A model generated the notes under the pieces. The model was not told the DNA's origin. It was given only the letters and a program-made list of their open reading frames with translations, and did not search any database. The position numbers and the translations under genes were made by a program. Positions 25,213 to 32,586 of a stretch of 34,678 nt of DNA are shown here, in pieces; the first letter of the stretch is position 1, and every line of letters begins with the position of its first letter. This DNA is from an uncultured Actinoplanes sp. (lineage in GTDB: Bacteria > Actinomycetota > Actinomycetes > Mycobacteriales > Micromonosporaceae): contig CAKUMG010000001.1 of the NCBI GenBank assembly GCA_934667465.1, positions 1 to 34,678 of the forward strand, in the 5' to 3' direction.

Positions 25213-26243
25213 CCGCGGTCGGCCCCGTCCGGCTGGGCCTGATCGGCTGCGCGGACGTGGCGACGCGGCGCGTCTTGCCCGCAGTGCTGCGAACGGCCGG
25301 CATCGAGTTGGTCGCGGTGGCCAGCCGGTCTCCGGCCAAGGCCCGGGCGACTGCCGCGCGCTTCGGCGCAGCCGCGGTGCACGGCTACCACGCCCTGCTC
25401 GAACGCGCGGACATCGACGCCGTGTACGTGCCCCTGCCCGGTGCCCTGCACGCCGAATGGATCACGCGGGCACTACGGGCCGGCAAGCACGTCCTGGCCG
25501 AGAAGCCGTTGACCACCGATCTGCGAGAGACCACCGGTGTCCTGGAACTGGCCCGAGCCGCCGGCTTGGTCGTCCAGGAGAACTACATGTTCGTCCACCA
25601 CGCTCAGCACGAGCACGTAGGCCGCCTGATCCGGGACGGCGCGATCGGCGAGCCGCGCGCCTTCACCGCGGCCTTCACGATCCCCGGGCGGCCACCCGGC
25701 GACATCCGCCTCGACCCCCGGCTCGGCGGTGGGGCACTGCTCGACGTAGCCGGCTACCCGGTACGCGCCGCCCAGCACCTGCTCGGGCCGCAGCTCGTGG
25801 TCGCCGGCGCCATGCTACGGACCGATCCGGCCGTCGGGGTCGACACGGGCGGCGCGGCGCTGCTGATCCGCCCGGACGGCGTCACGGCGCAGCTCACCTT
25901 CGGCTTCGACCACGGTTACGTCGCGGCGTATCAGCTCATCGGCAGCACCGGCTCCATCCGGACGGAGCACGCCTTCGCCACACCGGCCGGTGAACCACCG
26001 CAGGTCTGGCTACGCCGGCGCGACGCCCGCGAACTCCTGACACTGCCCCCGGACGACCAGTACGCCAACGCGGTCGCGTGGTTCCGGTCGGCAGTCCTGG
26101 CGGGAACGCCGGCCGACCCGGCGATCGCGGCCCAGGCACGTCTCATCGAGGAGATCCGGCAGGCCGCCGACCGTGCGGCCGCGTACCCGGCCGAGCTCTC
26201 GGGGCCCGCCTGCGGCGACAGCCCGAATCCGACCAGCCCATGA
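25209..26243 (+). CDS. NDP-hexose 3-ketoreductase (Gfo/Idh/MocA family)
   Basis: 344 residues. Reduces the unstable C-3 ketone left by the 2,3-dehydratase, giving an NDP-4-keto-2,6-dideoxyhexose. Rossmann motif GLIGCADVATRRVLPAV near the N-terminus, catalytic Lys in LAEKPLTTDL, QENYMFVHHAQ, and an active-site region with Tyr in GGGALLDVAGYPVRAAQ. Similar to SpnN and KijD10. I choose ATG 25209, overlapping the 2,3-dehydratase stop. The frame is open to 24762, but that part is the shadow of the dehydratase. Stereochemistry at C-3 cannot be inferred. Confidence 0.93.
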   Translation: MTAVGPVRLGLIGCADVATRRVLPAVLRTAGIELVAVASRSPAKARATAARFGAAAVHGYHALLERADIDAVYVPLPGALHAEWITRALRAGKHVLAEKPLTTDLRETTGVLELARAAGLVVQENYMFVHHAQHEHVGRLIRDGAIGEPRAFTAAFTIPGRPPGDIRLDPRLGGGALLDVAGYPVRAAQHLLGPQLVVAGAMLRTDPAVGVDTGGAALLIRPDGVTAQLTFGFDHGYVAAYQLIGSTGSIRTEHAFATPAGEPPQVWLRRRDARELLTLPPDDQYANAVAWFRSAVLAGTPADPAIAAQARLIEEIRQAADRAAAYPAELSGPACGDSPNPTSP

Positions 26244-26293
26244 CCGCACGGCGCCTGCAACCCGCAGGAGCCCCGACGATCCGAGGTGCCCCC

Positions 26294-26545
26294 ATGCCCG
26301 TGCTCACCCCCGACGACATGTTCCGTCTCCTGCGCGCAGCCGGCGGCGAACCGGAAGGAACCGAGCTGACCGAGGACGTACTGGACGTCGCATTCACTGA
26401 ACTCGGGTATGACTCGCTGGCGCTGCTGGAGGTCAGTACCCGGGTCGAACGCGAGTACGGCGTGCAGCTGGCCGACGAGGTCATCGCCGATCTGGTCACG
26501 CCGCGGTCCTTCGTGGACCGCGTGAACCAGGCGGCGGCCCGATGA
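26294..26545 (+). CDS. Acyl carrier protein (type II PKS)
   Basis: 83 residues. Carries the chain on a 4'-phosphopantetheine arm at Ser41 (LGYDSLALLE). Helix pattern is typical, including LTPDDMFRLLRAAGG and TPRSFVDRVNQ. I choose ATG 26294, which gives normal ACP length. An upstream in-frame ATG at 26240 overlaps the 3-ketoreductase stop (ATGA) and would add 18 residues; coupling could favour it. The ACP is separated from KS-alpha/CLF by three genes, two of them for sugar biosynthesis. No second ACP is visible. Confidence 0.95.
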   Translation: MPVLTPDDMFRLLRAAGGEPEGTELTEDVLDVAFTELGYDSLALLEVSTRVEREYGVQLADEVIADLVTPRSFVDRVNQAAAR

Positions 26546-26886
26546 CCGGTACCGCTGCGCCGAGCGCCGGCTTCTTCCGCATCCTGTTGCGCATGGTGAT
26601 CCGGCCGGAAGCCGAAGAGGAGTTCGAGCGCACCTGGCTCCGGGTCGGTAGCGCGGTCACCGACGATCCCGGCAATCTCGCCCAGTGGCTGTTGCGTGGC
26701 CAGGATGAGGACCACGTCTACTACATCGTCAGCGACTGGGTCGACGAGCCGAGCTTCCGGCGCTTCGAGAACAGCCCGCAGCATGTCGAGCACCGGGCGC
26801 ACCTGCACCCGTACCGGGTCGCCGGATCGATGGTCACCATGGAATCGGTGTACCACCTGCGCGGCGCCGCAATCGGGGCGTCGTAA
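26542..26886 (+). CDS. ABM-domain monooxygenase 2
   Basis: 114 residues, second antibiotic-biosynthesis-monooxygenase-like protein. Strand FFRILLRMVIRPEAEEEFERTW, LAQWLLRGQDEDHVYYIVSDW, and helix EPSFRRFENSPQHVEHRAHLHPYR in pieces. Similar small proteins occur in pentangular polyphenol clusters next to the minimal PKS and are thought to form quinones. ATGA-coupled to the ACP gene and last in the PKS operon, so made together with the synthase. It is diverged from the first ABM protein (15560). Confidence 0.87.
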   Translation: MTGTAAPSAGFFRILLRMVIRPEAEEEFERTWLRVGSAVTDDPGNLAQWLLRGQDEDHVYYIVSDWVDEPSFRRFENSPQHVEHRAHLHPYRVAGSMVTMESVYHLRGAAIGAS

Positions 26887-26958
26887 CACCGGGCGGCGGG
26901 CCGGGCCACCTGGTCCAGCCCGCCGCGGCCGGGTGGCCGGTGCACGGCCTCCGGGCGC

Positions 26959-27262
26959 TCAGGTGGCGTCGTCACCGGCCCGGTCGGCGGCCTCTGCCGG
27001 GTGGCCGGGAATGACCGACTCGGAAGTGACCAGGCGCCGGGCCGGCAGCTTTCCGGTATCTCACGTGATGCGCCGGCCCGCGCAGGTGCCGTCGGCCGGG
27101 ATCCTCTCGCACCGGTGGCAGCCGCACCGGCTCGAGCGGGTATGCGTATGTGCCCAGCTGCTGGGCATCTAAGCAGGCCAGCGCCGCCCCGAGGCGCACC
27201 AGGCCCCGCCACAGCCAGGCCGCGATCGTTGTGATCCACGACGGCGTGCCGGGTGCGGGCAT
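26959..27262 (-). pseudogene. Decayed small hypothetical gene
   Basis: ATG 27262 has a strong GAGGAGGG site and opens a G/C-third-position frame: MPAPGTPSWITTIAAWLW through YPLEPVRLPPVREDP. Near 27080-27100 the coding pattern moves to another frame (ADGTCAGRRIT), which hits TGA at 27063-27061. It continues as DTGKLPARRLVTSESV to a stop at 26959. One frameshift plus one nonsense change would restore a protein of about 100 residues. I do not recognise the family. It lies in the otherwise gene-free 583 bp between the PKS operon and the last methyltransferase. Confidence 0.55.
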
Positions 27263-27310
27263 GGGGTCCCTCCTCGCGACAGGCCTTCCGTCCAGCCTTC
27301 CGCCGCGTCG

Positions 27311-27339
27311 TCGATTCCGGCTCGAGACCGGCTCGCATC
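27311..27339 (+). promoter_or_regulatory. Three phased SARP-box-like heptamers before the last methyltransferase
   Basis: TCGATTC (27311), TCGAGAC (27322) and TCGCATC (27333) have exact 11-bp starts, 131 bp upstream of GTG 27470. The middle unit equals the middle unit of the 11340 triplet. The bases 8 bp downstream (AGTGGT) are only a weak -10. Confidence 0.55.
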
Positions 27340-27469
27340 TCGACTCCAGTGGTTCTACAACGGCACACGAGAGGTCCACACCACCCTGAAGCGGACAGCG
27401 GCTGCGCAGGTGCGATCGCGCAGTCCCGGGCGTGGATCTTCTGCGTCGAGCGAATGAGGAGGACAGCGA

Positions 27470-28303
27470 GTGGGATCGAACGTATTCGCCACGGGCACGG
27501 CGGTGGGCCAGTTCTTCGACAAGACCGCGGACGTGTGGCCGGAGATCTCCGGCCACGGCATGCACGTGGGCTACTGGCCCGACGCCGGGACAACCACCAT
27601 GGAGGCCGCCAACGACCGCTTCACCGAGCTGATGATTCAGAAAATCAGGGTCGGAGAGGGCGACCGTGTGCTGGACGTCGGGTGCGGCATCGGCGGCCCC
27701 GCCCTGCTGCTGGCCCGGTCGACCGGCGCGCAGGTCCAGGGCGTCACGGTCAGCGCCGAACAAGTACGGCGGGCGACCGCGAACGCCGAGCGCACCGGGC
27801 TTTCCGAGCAGGCGTCATTCCTCTGCGCCGACGCCATGGAGATGTCGTTCCCGGCAGCGAGCTTCGACGCGGCCTGGTTCTTCGAATCCATCATGTTCAT
27901 GCCCGACCGGGTGACCGCCCTGGCGCGCGCGACCGGGTTCCTTCGCCCGGGCTCGCGGATCGCCGTCGCCGAGCCCTTCCAGCGCCTGACGGTCACCCCT
28001 GACCGGCGCGAGCAGTATGACGCGTGCCTGGACAACTTCGGCGTCCGCTCGCTGGTCACCTTCGACGACTATCCGACGCTGCTGCGCCGCGCCGGACTGG
28101 AACCGATGGAGATCATCGACGTCACCGACGAGACGATGACCAGCACGTCGGACTTCTTCCTCAGCACTCTTCGCGCGAAGAAGAGCGACCTGGGTGAGAC
28201 CACGGATACCGATATCGTCGCAGGCATCGAGGCCGCCTACGCCTCGTTGGCGGAGACACCCGAGATCGGCTACCTGGTAGCCGTCGGACGCAAGACCGCG
28301 TAG
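27470..28303 (+). CDS. RebM-like methyltransferase, probably sugar O-methyltransferase
   Basis: 277 residues, class I SAM methyltransferase. VGYWPDAG near residue 40, motif I VLDVGCGIGGPALLLA, VTVSAEQV, ADAMEMSFPAASFDAAWFFESIMFMPD in pieces, and a C-terminal SLAETPEIGYLVAVGRK. The order and wording resemble RebM, the 4'-O-methyltransferase of rebeccamycin, whose end reads similarly. GTG 27470 has GAGGA upstream. Together with the MycE-like enzyme it suggests two sugar methylations, but an aglycone target cannot be excluded. It is the last gene I assign to the cluster. The 248 bp after it hold nothing I recognise. Confidence 0.87.
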   Translation: MGSNVFATGTAVGQFFDKTADVWPEISGHGMHVGYWPDAGTTTMEAANDRFTELMIQKIRVGEGDRVLDVGCGIGGPALLLARSTGAQVQGVTVSAEQVRRATANAERTGLSEQASFLCADAMEMSFPAASFDAAWFFESIMFMPDRVTALARATGFLRPGSRIAVAEPFQRLTVTPDRREQYDACLDNFGVRSLVTFDDYPTLLRRAGLEPMEIIDVTDETMTSTSDFFLSTLRAKKSDLGETTDTDIVAGIEAAYASLAETPEIGYLVAVGRKTA

Positions 28304-28551
28304 CCGGCCGGCGAGCCGGACCGGGCGCGCGGACCTGGTAGTACCGGCTCCACGACGCCGGTTTGCGGCCTTACCGATCTACGGCCGCCGGGCTCCGGTG
28401 TTGCAGTACAGCGGGCCAGGGGCCCGGCCGAGCACGGGCGGACGGCGTCGCCACCTCTGATCAGCGGGTCGCCGAGACGTCGTTCCACCCCCGGCTACGC
28501 CGTCACTCAGATCGAGACCCGATCGGGCTTACGCAGCTCGGCCACCGACAT

Positions 28552-28905
28552 TCAGGAGGGCAGGATGAGGACCATGGCCGCGGCGACATCGAGCCCGAAC
28601 GCGAGTGCCCACCCGAGCGCGGTGGCCCCGATCCCCCGGCCGATCCCGGTGGCGGGCGGCCGGGCTGCAGCACGCTGACGCCACGCGATTGGCAATGCCA
28701 CGGCCAGCCCAACCGTGAGAGCGCCCAGCCCGACCGGCCCGAGCAGAAAGTCGATCGGCACGAACCCGCCGCCCGCGCCAGTGGCCTGACGCAACTGGCC
28801 AGAAAGGATCGACGTCACCAGAGCGCCGTTCGCAACGAGCACGGTTCCTACCGACCACCAATCCCGCGTGCTCGTCCGAGCCGAGCCCGCAACTGTGTTC
28901 GTCAC
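28552..28905 (-). CDS. Small membrane protein of unknown function
   Basis: 117 residues from GTG 28905, 9 nt after GGAAGG. GTG 28914 directly abuts that site. Three hydrophobic stretches: SVGTVLVANGALVTSIL, FLLGPVGLGALTVGLAVALP and GATALGWALAFGLDVAAAMV. A basic loop (WRQRAAARPP) lies between the second and third. No family recognised. It lies outside the likely cluster border and may be host genome. Confidence 0.65.
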   Translation of the reverse strand: MTNTVAGSARTSTRDWWSVGTVLVANGALVTSILSGQLRQATGAGGGFVPIDFLLGPVGLGALTVGLAVALPIAWRQRAAARPPATGIGRGIGATALGWALAFGLDVAAAMVLILPS

Positions 28906-29034
28906 GCCGACCACCCTTCCGCATGGCCGGCAGGGCTGGCGTGAGTATGCGAGCTCAGGTTCGTCGGTGCGGCCTCGGGACGCTCATCGATGCTTCGAGC
29001 CGTGACCGAGTGACGGGTGACTGGGCCTGACCCG

Positions 29035-29590
29035 CTTCGACGGACATCCGAGAAACGATCCCGGCCTCGCCGGTCGTTGCGCCACCCTCGTAGGTCCCCG
29101 TCTGCACGAGCTGGATCGTCTTGTCGTGCGAGCCGGAGTAACCCGGCGGACCGGCGAAGTCCGACATCGCAGACACCCCGGCCTGGACGAGGAAGTACGC
29201 CGGCATCAGCCGGCCGGAGGTGGAAGTCTCGGCGCCGAAGGTGAACCGGCGCCCGCGAACGCCGACAACTGCGCCACGGAGTCGACCGGCCCGATACCGG
29301 ACCCGGTGCCGGCGGTGAACACGGTGCGGAACGCGGCATCGATGTCGCGCTGGGCGATCAACGTGCTGCCGGGTGCCTGCAGCCGGCCTGCACACCGGTC
29401 AGCCCGCCGTGGAACACCAGATCCAGGTCACCGGTGCGCAGCAGATTCACCGAAGCCGCGTAGTCGGTGACCGGGACGTACTCGGCCGCCACGCCGAGCG
29501 ACCGGCCCAGATGGGCGGCCACCGCCCCGTCCCGCGGATGGCGACGGGACAGCGTGGCCCGGCATGCCCCGCATCGGCCGGTCGACACCT
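29035..29590 (-). pseudogene. PhnD-like substrate-binding protein remnant
   Basis: Pieces of a phosphate/phosphite/phosphonate ABC-transporter binding protein appear in order but in different frames. The first piece is VAAHLGRSLGVAAEYVPVTDY through LDLVFHGGLTGVQA. After a one-base lesion near 29385, RLQAPGSTLIAQRDIDAAFRT follows. After another near 29250 comes RRFTFGAETSTSGRLMPAYF to SGSHDKTIQLVQTGTYEGGA. The N-terminal signal peptide and the C-terminus beyond about 29035 are missing. No partner permease or ATPase is nearby. A dead fragment at the cluster border. Confidence 0.78.
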
Positions 29591-29640
29591 CCGTGAGTCA
29601 CGGCCCGGCGGCGGCCGAAGAACCTGGGCGTTCGTACCGG

Positions 29641-30366
29641 TCAGGTGCGGGGGATCGCAGTGACCACCACGTTGTCCCGGTAGTTCCCGCGCGCCTCGTC
29701 GAACGGGCCCCCGCAAGTGATGAGGGTGAGCCGCGGTTCACCGTCGCGGGCGAAGTACCGGACCAGCGGGACGGCGGTCTTCCGGTGCCTGGCACGGGCG
29801 ACGACCTCGAAGTCCCGGGTCCGCCCGCCGGGGCCGACGAGCGTCACGGTGTCCCCCGCCTTCAGGGTGCCGAGCCGGAAGAGGGCCCCCTCCCCCTGGG
29901 TGGCGCCGTCGACATGCCCGGCGAGCACGACGGAGCCTTCCCGGGCGGAGAAGCCGGGCCCGTACCGGTACCAGCCGACCCGGTCCACCCGGGCCGGGAC
30001 GGCGAAGTCCCCGGTCCGCGCGTCGATGCCGGCGGGGGTGACGGCCGCGTCGAGGCCGAGAGCCGGGATCCGCACGCGGGTGGGCGCATCGGCGGTGACG
30101 TCAGCCGGCAACGCACCGTCGCGGACCGGCACCACCGCTGCCGGCTTCGCCACGCCGGACCCGGCAGCGCCGGACACCGCGGGCCGGGGCGTCGCGGAGG
30201 CTGGCGGGCCCGCTACGGTGACCGGCTGCGCCTCGAAGTCCGCCGGTGCGGTCGTGCGGCGTACGGCCACACCGGCTACGGCGATCAGCACGAGCCCGAG
30301 CAGCAGGACGAGCAGGGCACGCCCCGGCCGGGGCCGGGGCGTGCCGCCGTACGGGGAGATGCTCAT
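29641..30366 (-). CDS. Class F sortase
   Basis: 241 residues. Membrane-anchored transpeptidase-like enzyme: one N-terminal membrane segment (about 17-36), a proline/alanine-rich linker, and a sortase beta-barrel from about residue 95 (RVRIPALGLDAAV). Catalytic His151 (LAGHVDG), Cys218 (LITCGG) and Arg230 (YRDNVVVTA) are all present. ATG 30366 overlaps the stop of the upstream DUF4397 gene (ATGA), so the two are coupled. The DUF4397 protein is the obvious candidate substrate, though it lacks a canonical LPXTG signal. Confidence 0.92.
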   Translation of the reverse strand: MSISPYGGTPRPRPGRALLVLLLGLVLIAVAGVAVRRTTAPADFEAQPVTVAGPPASATPRPAVSGAAGSGVAKPAAVVPVRDGALPADVTADAPTRVRIPALGLDAAVTPAGIDARTGDFAVPARVDRVGWYRYGPGFSAREGSVVLAGHVDGATQGEGALFRLGTLKAGDTVTLVGPGGRTRDFEVVARARHRKTAVPLVRYFARDGEPRLTLITCGGPFDEARGNYRDNVVVTAIPRT

Positions 30367-31187
30367 CGACGCCCGGTGGCCAGCCGATAGCCGGCGGCCA
30401 GGACGAGCAGCAGGCCGGCGGCGCCGACGCCGTACCAGGGCAACGGGGTGCTGTCGCCCGCGCGGCCACCGTCGCCACCGGGGACTCCGCCCGGCGAGGA
30501 GTGCAGGCCCTTGATCGTCTGGGAGACGATGTCGAGCGTCTCGTCCTCGGCCGAGCCGACCGCGTAGACGATCGTCGCGGTGCCTTCCGTGAGGGGCAGG
30601 TCGGCCGGGCCGAGCACCCGGTCCTGCGTGCCGGCCAGCACCACGTCGGCGTCGACGGTGCCGGCGTCCACATCGGCCTTCGCCTCCTTCGGGTTCACCA
30701 GGCCCTCGAAGACCGGGTCGCCCCCGGCACGGACGTCGACGGCCGGCGCGGCCGCGGTGTGCCGCACGATCAGCCGCGCCTTGCCGGCCGCGAGCTTGGC
30801 GGTGTCGTTGACGAAGGGCGTCAGCACCGGCTTGCCCTCGGCGTCGAGATGGGCGACCAGGCTCAGGTTCGCGTCGCCCGGCACCTCGGCGTTGTCGACG
30901 GTGAGCAGCGCGTCACCGATGTCCTCGCCGGGCTTGGTCAGCGCGATGTCGTACTCGCCGACGGGCAGGCTGAGCGGGCCCGCGACCTTGCCGGGCTGGA
31001 ACCCGGGCACGGTCTTCTCCCCGTTGACGTAGACGTCGACCGGCTGGCCGGGAATGCCGTGCACCACGGTCACCTGCGAGTTGCCGGCGGCGTACGCCGG
31101 TGGGGCGGCGAGCGCAGCGGCGGCGCCACAGGCGAGCAGGGACACCGCGCCGGCTGCGGCCGCGCGGCGGAGGGTCGGTAGGCGCAT
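30363..31187 (-). CDS. Secreted DUF4397 surface protein
   Basis: 274 residues. A signal peptide covers about the first 33 residues (basic start, hydrophobic core, PAYA-A cleavage). Two DUF4397-type beta-sandwich halves follow: QVTVVHGIPGQPVDVYVNGE and, in the second, ARLIVRHTAAAPAVDVRAGG. A Gly/Ser-rich spacer precedes a C-terminal membrane segment (WYGVGAAGLLLVLAAGY) and a basic tail (RLATGRR). This is a sortase-substrate layout, but the expected LPXTG is not there; TPLPW precedes the membrane segment. First gene of a unit with the class F sortase, divergent from the sigma factor gene. Confidence 0.9.
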   Translation of the reverse strand: MRLPTLRRAAAAGAVSLLACGAAAALAAPPAYAAGNSQVTVVHGIPGQPVDVYVNGEKTVPGFQPGKVAGPLSLPVGEYDIALTKPGEDIGDALLTVDNAEVPGDANLSLVAHLDAEGKPVLTPFVNDTAKLAAGKARLIVRHTAAAPAVDVRAGGDPVFEGLVNPKEAKADVDAGTVDADVVLAGTQDRVLGPADLPLTEGTATIVYAVGSAEDETLDIVSQTIKGLHSSPGGVPGGDGGRAGDSTPLPWYGVGAAGLLLVLAAGYRLATGRR

Positions 31188-31230
31188 CGGGAGCTCCTGA
31201 AGTGATCGTCGTTGATTCGTTCACCCGGTC

Positions 31231-31258
31231 CTTCGCCCCGGCGGTCCCGGGTGGATGC
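31231..31258 (-). promoter_or_regulatory. Candidate SigK-type promoter for the DUF4397/sortase unit
   Basis: On the minus strand GCATCC, 16 bp, GCGAAG resembles the CCATCC/CCGAAT pattern described for mycobacterial SigK promoters (5 of 6 and 4 of 6). It lies about 37 nt plus spacing upstream of the DUF4397 start, next to a SigK-like sigma gene. Confidence 0.35.
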
Positions 31259-31340
31259 GGACCGGCCCGAGAATTTCGCGGGCATCCGCCGGAGCCGCGG
31301 CTTCGAAGCCCCTGTGGACCCCGCGCGGGGAAGGAGGTCG

Positions 31341-31919
31341 ATGAACCACGACGACGAGCTCGCCGAACGGTTGCGCCTCGGCGACGAACAGGCTCTTCGC
31401 ACCGCGTACGACCGATATGGCGCGGCAGTGCTGCACCTCGCCCACCGGCTGCTGCACAACCGCGCGGACGCCGAGGACGTCACCCAGCTGACGTTCGTGG
31501 CCGCCTGGACCGGTCGGGCGGGTTTCGACCCGACCCGCGGGACGATGTTGGGCTGGCTGCTGGGCATTGCCCGGCGCAAGGCCGTCGACCGGATCCGATC
31601 AGTCGTACGCGACGGCCGGACCACCACGACCGTCAGCGCCCGCGCGGCGCCGCCGGAGACCCACGAGACCCCGGAACGGATCGTGGACCGGCTGGTGATC
31701 GCGGACGAGCTGCGGCACCTGCCCGCCGATCAGCGGCGCACCCTGGAGCTGGCCTTCTTCGACGACCTGACCCACCCCCAGATCGCGGCCGTCACCGGGT
31801 TGCCGCTGGGTACCGTGAAAAGTCACATCAGACGCGGCATGCTCACCCTGCGACGCCGATGGGAGGTGGACGGTGCAGCATCTGGATCCCGACCGGCTGA
31901 TTCTCCTCGCGCTCTCTGA
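31341..31919 (+). CDS. ECF RNA polymerase sigma factor (SigK/ECF19-like)
   Basis: 192 residues from ATG 31341 (AAGGAGG upstream). Region 2 spans YDRYGAAVLHLAHRLL to AWTGRAGFDP and MLGWLLGIARRKAVDRIR. Region 4 spans LPADQRRTLELAFFDDL and the recognition helix GLPLGTVKSHIRRGMLTLR. Its immediate downstream partner is an RskA-like anti-sigma gene overlapping by 47 bp, the arrangement of ECF19/SigK pairs. It presumably controls the divergent surface-protein/sortase unit. No link to the polyketide cluster is evident. Confidence 0.93.
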   Translation: MNHDDELAERLRLGDEQALRTAYDRYGAAVLHLAHRLLHNRADAEDVTQLTFVAAWTGRAGFDPTRGTMLGWLLGIARRKAVDRIRSVVRDGRTTTTVSARAAPPETHETPERIVDRLVIADELRHLPADQRRTLELAFFDDLTHPQIAAVTGLPLGTVKSHIRRGMLTLRRRWEVDGAASGSRPADSPRAL

Positions 31920-32553
31920 GGAGGACCAGGTGCCCGCGGAGGCCGATCACCTGGCGTTGTGTGCCGGCTGCCGGCAGGAGATGGCGGCGCTGCGCGAGGT
32001 CTCCGATCTCGGTTCGCAGATCCAGGACCTCCGAGACCTGCTGCCCCCACCGGAGCACGTGTGGCGGGCCATCGAGGCCGGCATCGCCCGGTCCCCGGCA
32101 GCGGCCGCCGGGCCGTCCCGCCGCAGGCGTCCCCGCTGGCTGGCTCCGGTGCTCAGCGCGGCCGCGGCTGCGGTCCTCGCGGTGGCCGGCACGGTCCTTC
32201 TTTCCCGGCCCGCCCCCGAGCAGGTCACCGCACGGGCGACGCTCACTCCACTACCGACGGTGCCGCCAAGCGCCGGCGGTGATGCCCGGGTGCTGGCCGA
32301 CGGCCGCATCCGGGTCGACGTCCGGAACCTGCCGCTGACCAGCGGGTATCACGAGGTGTGGCTGCTCGACCCGGACGACCCGGCCAGGATGGTGGCCGTC
32401 GGCAGCCTGACCGGCCCGCCGGAGACGCCGCTGCCGGTGCCGCCGGGAACCGACCTCAACCGCTACCGCCTGGTCGACATCAGCGACGAGCCGCACGACG
32501 GCGACGCCACCCACTCGGGCCGCAGCCTCCTGCGCGGCATCCTCACGTCCTGA
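31873..32553 (+). CDS. Anti-sigma factor (RskA-like, zinc-finger type)
   Basis: 226 residues from GTG 31873 with GGGAGG upstream. The N-terminal cytoplasmic anti-sigma domain has the HxxxCxxC signature His26-Cys30-Cys33 (DHLALCAGC). One membrane segment is at about 94-116 (WLAPVLSAAAAAVLAVAG). The extracytoplasmic RskA domain has the typical SGYHEVWLLDPD and LVDISDEPHDGDATHSG blocks. It would hold the sigma factor at the membrane until regulated proteolysis. The 47-bp overlap with the sigma gene ensures coupled synthesis. Confidence 0.92.
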   Translation: MQHLDPDRLILLALSEEDQVPAEADHLALCAGCRQEMAALREVSDLGSQIQDLRDLLPPPEHVWRAIEAGIARSPAAAAGPSRRRRPRWLAPVLSAAAAAVLAVAGTVLLSRPAPEQVTARATLTPLPTVPPSAGGDARVLADGRIRVDVRNLPLTSGYHEVWLLDPDDPARMVAVGSLTGPPETPLPVPPGTDLNRYRLVDISDEPHDGDATHSGRSLLRGILTS

Positions 32554-32586
32554 CCCGAACTCGTGGGGCCTGGGGTCCGCCGCGCC

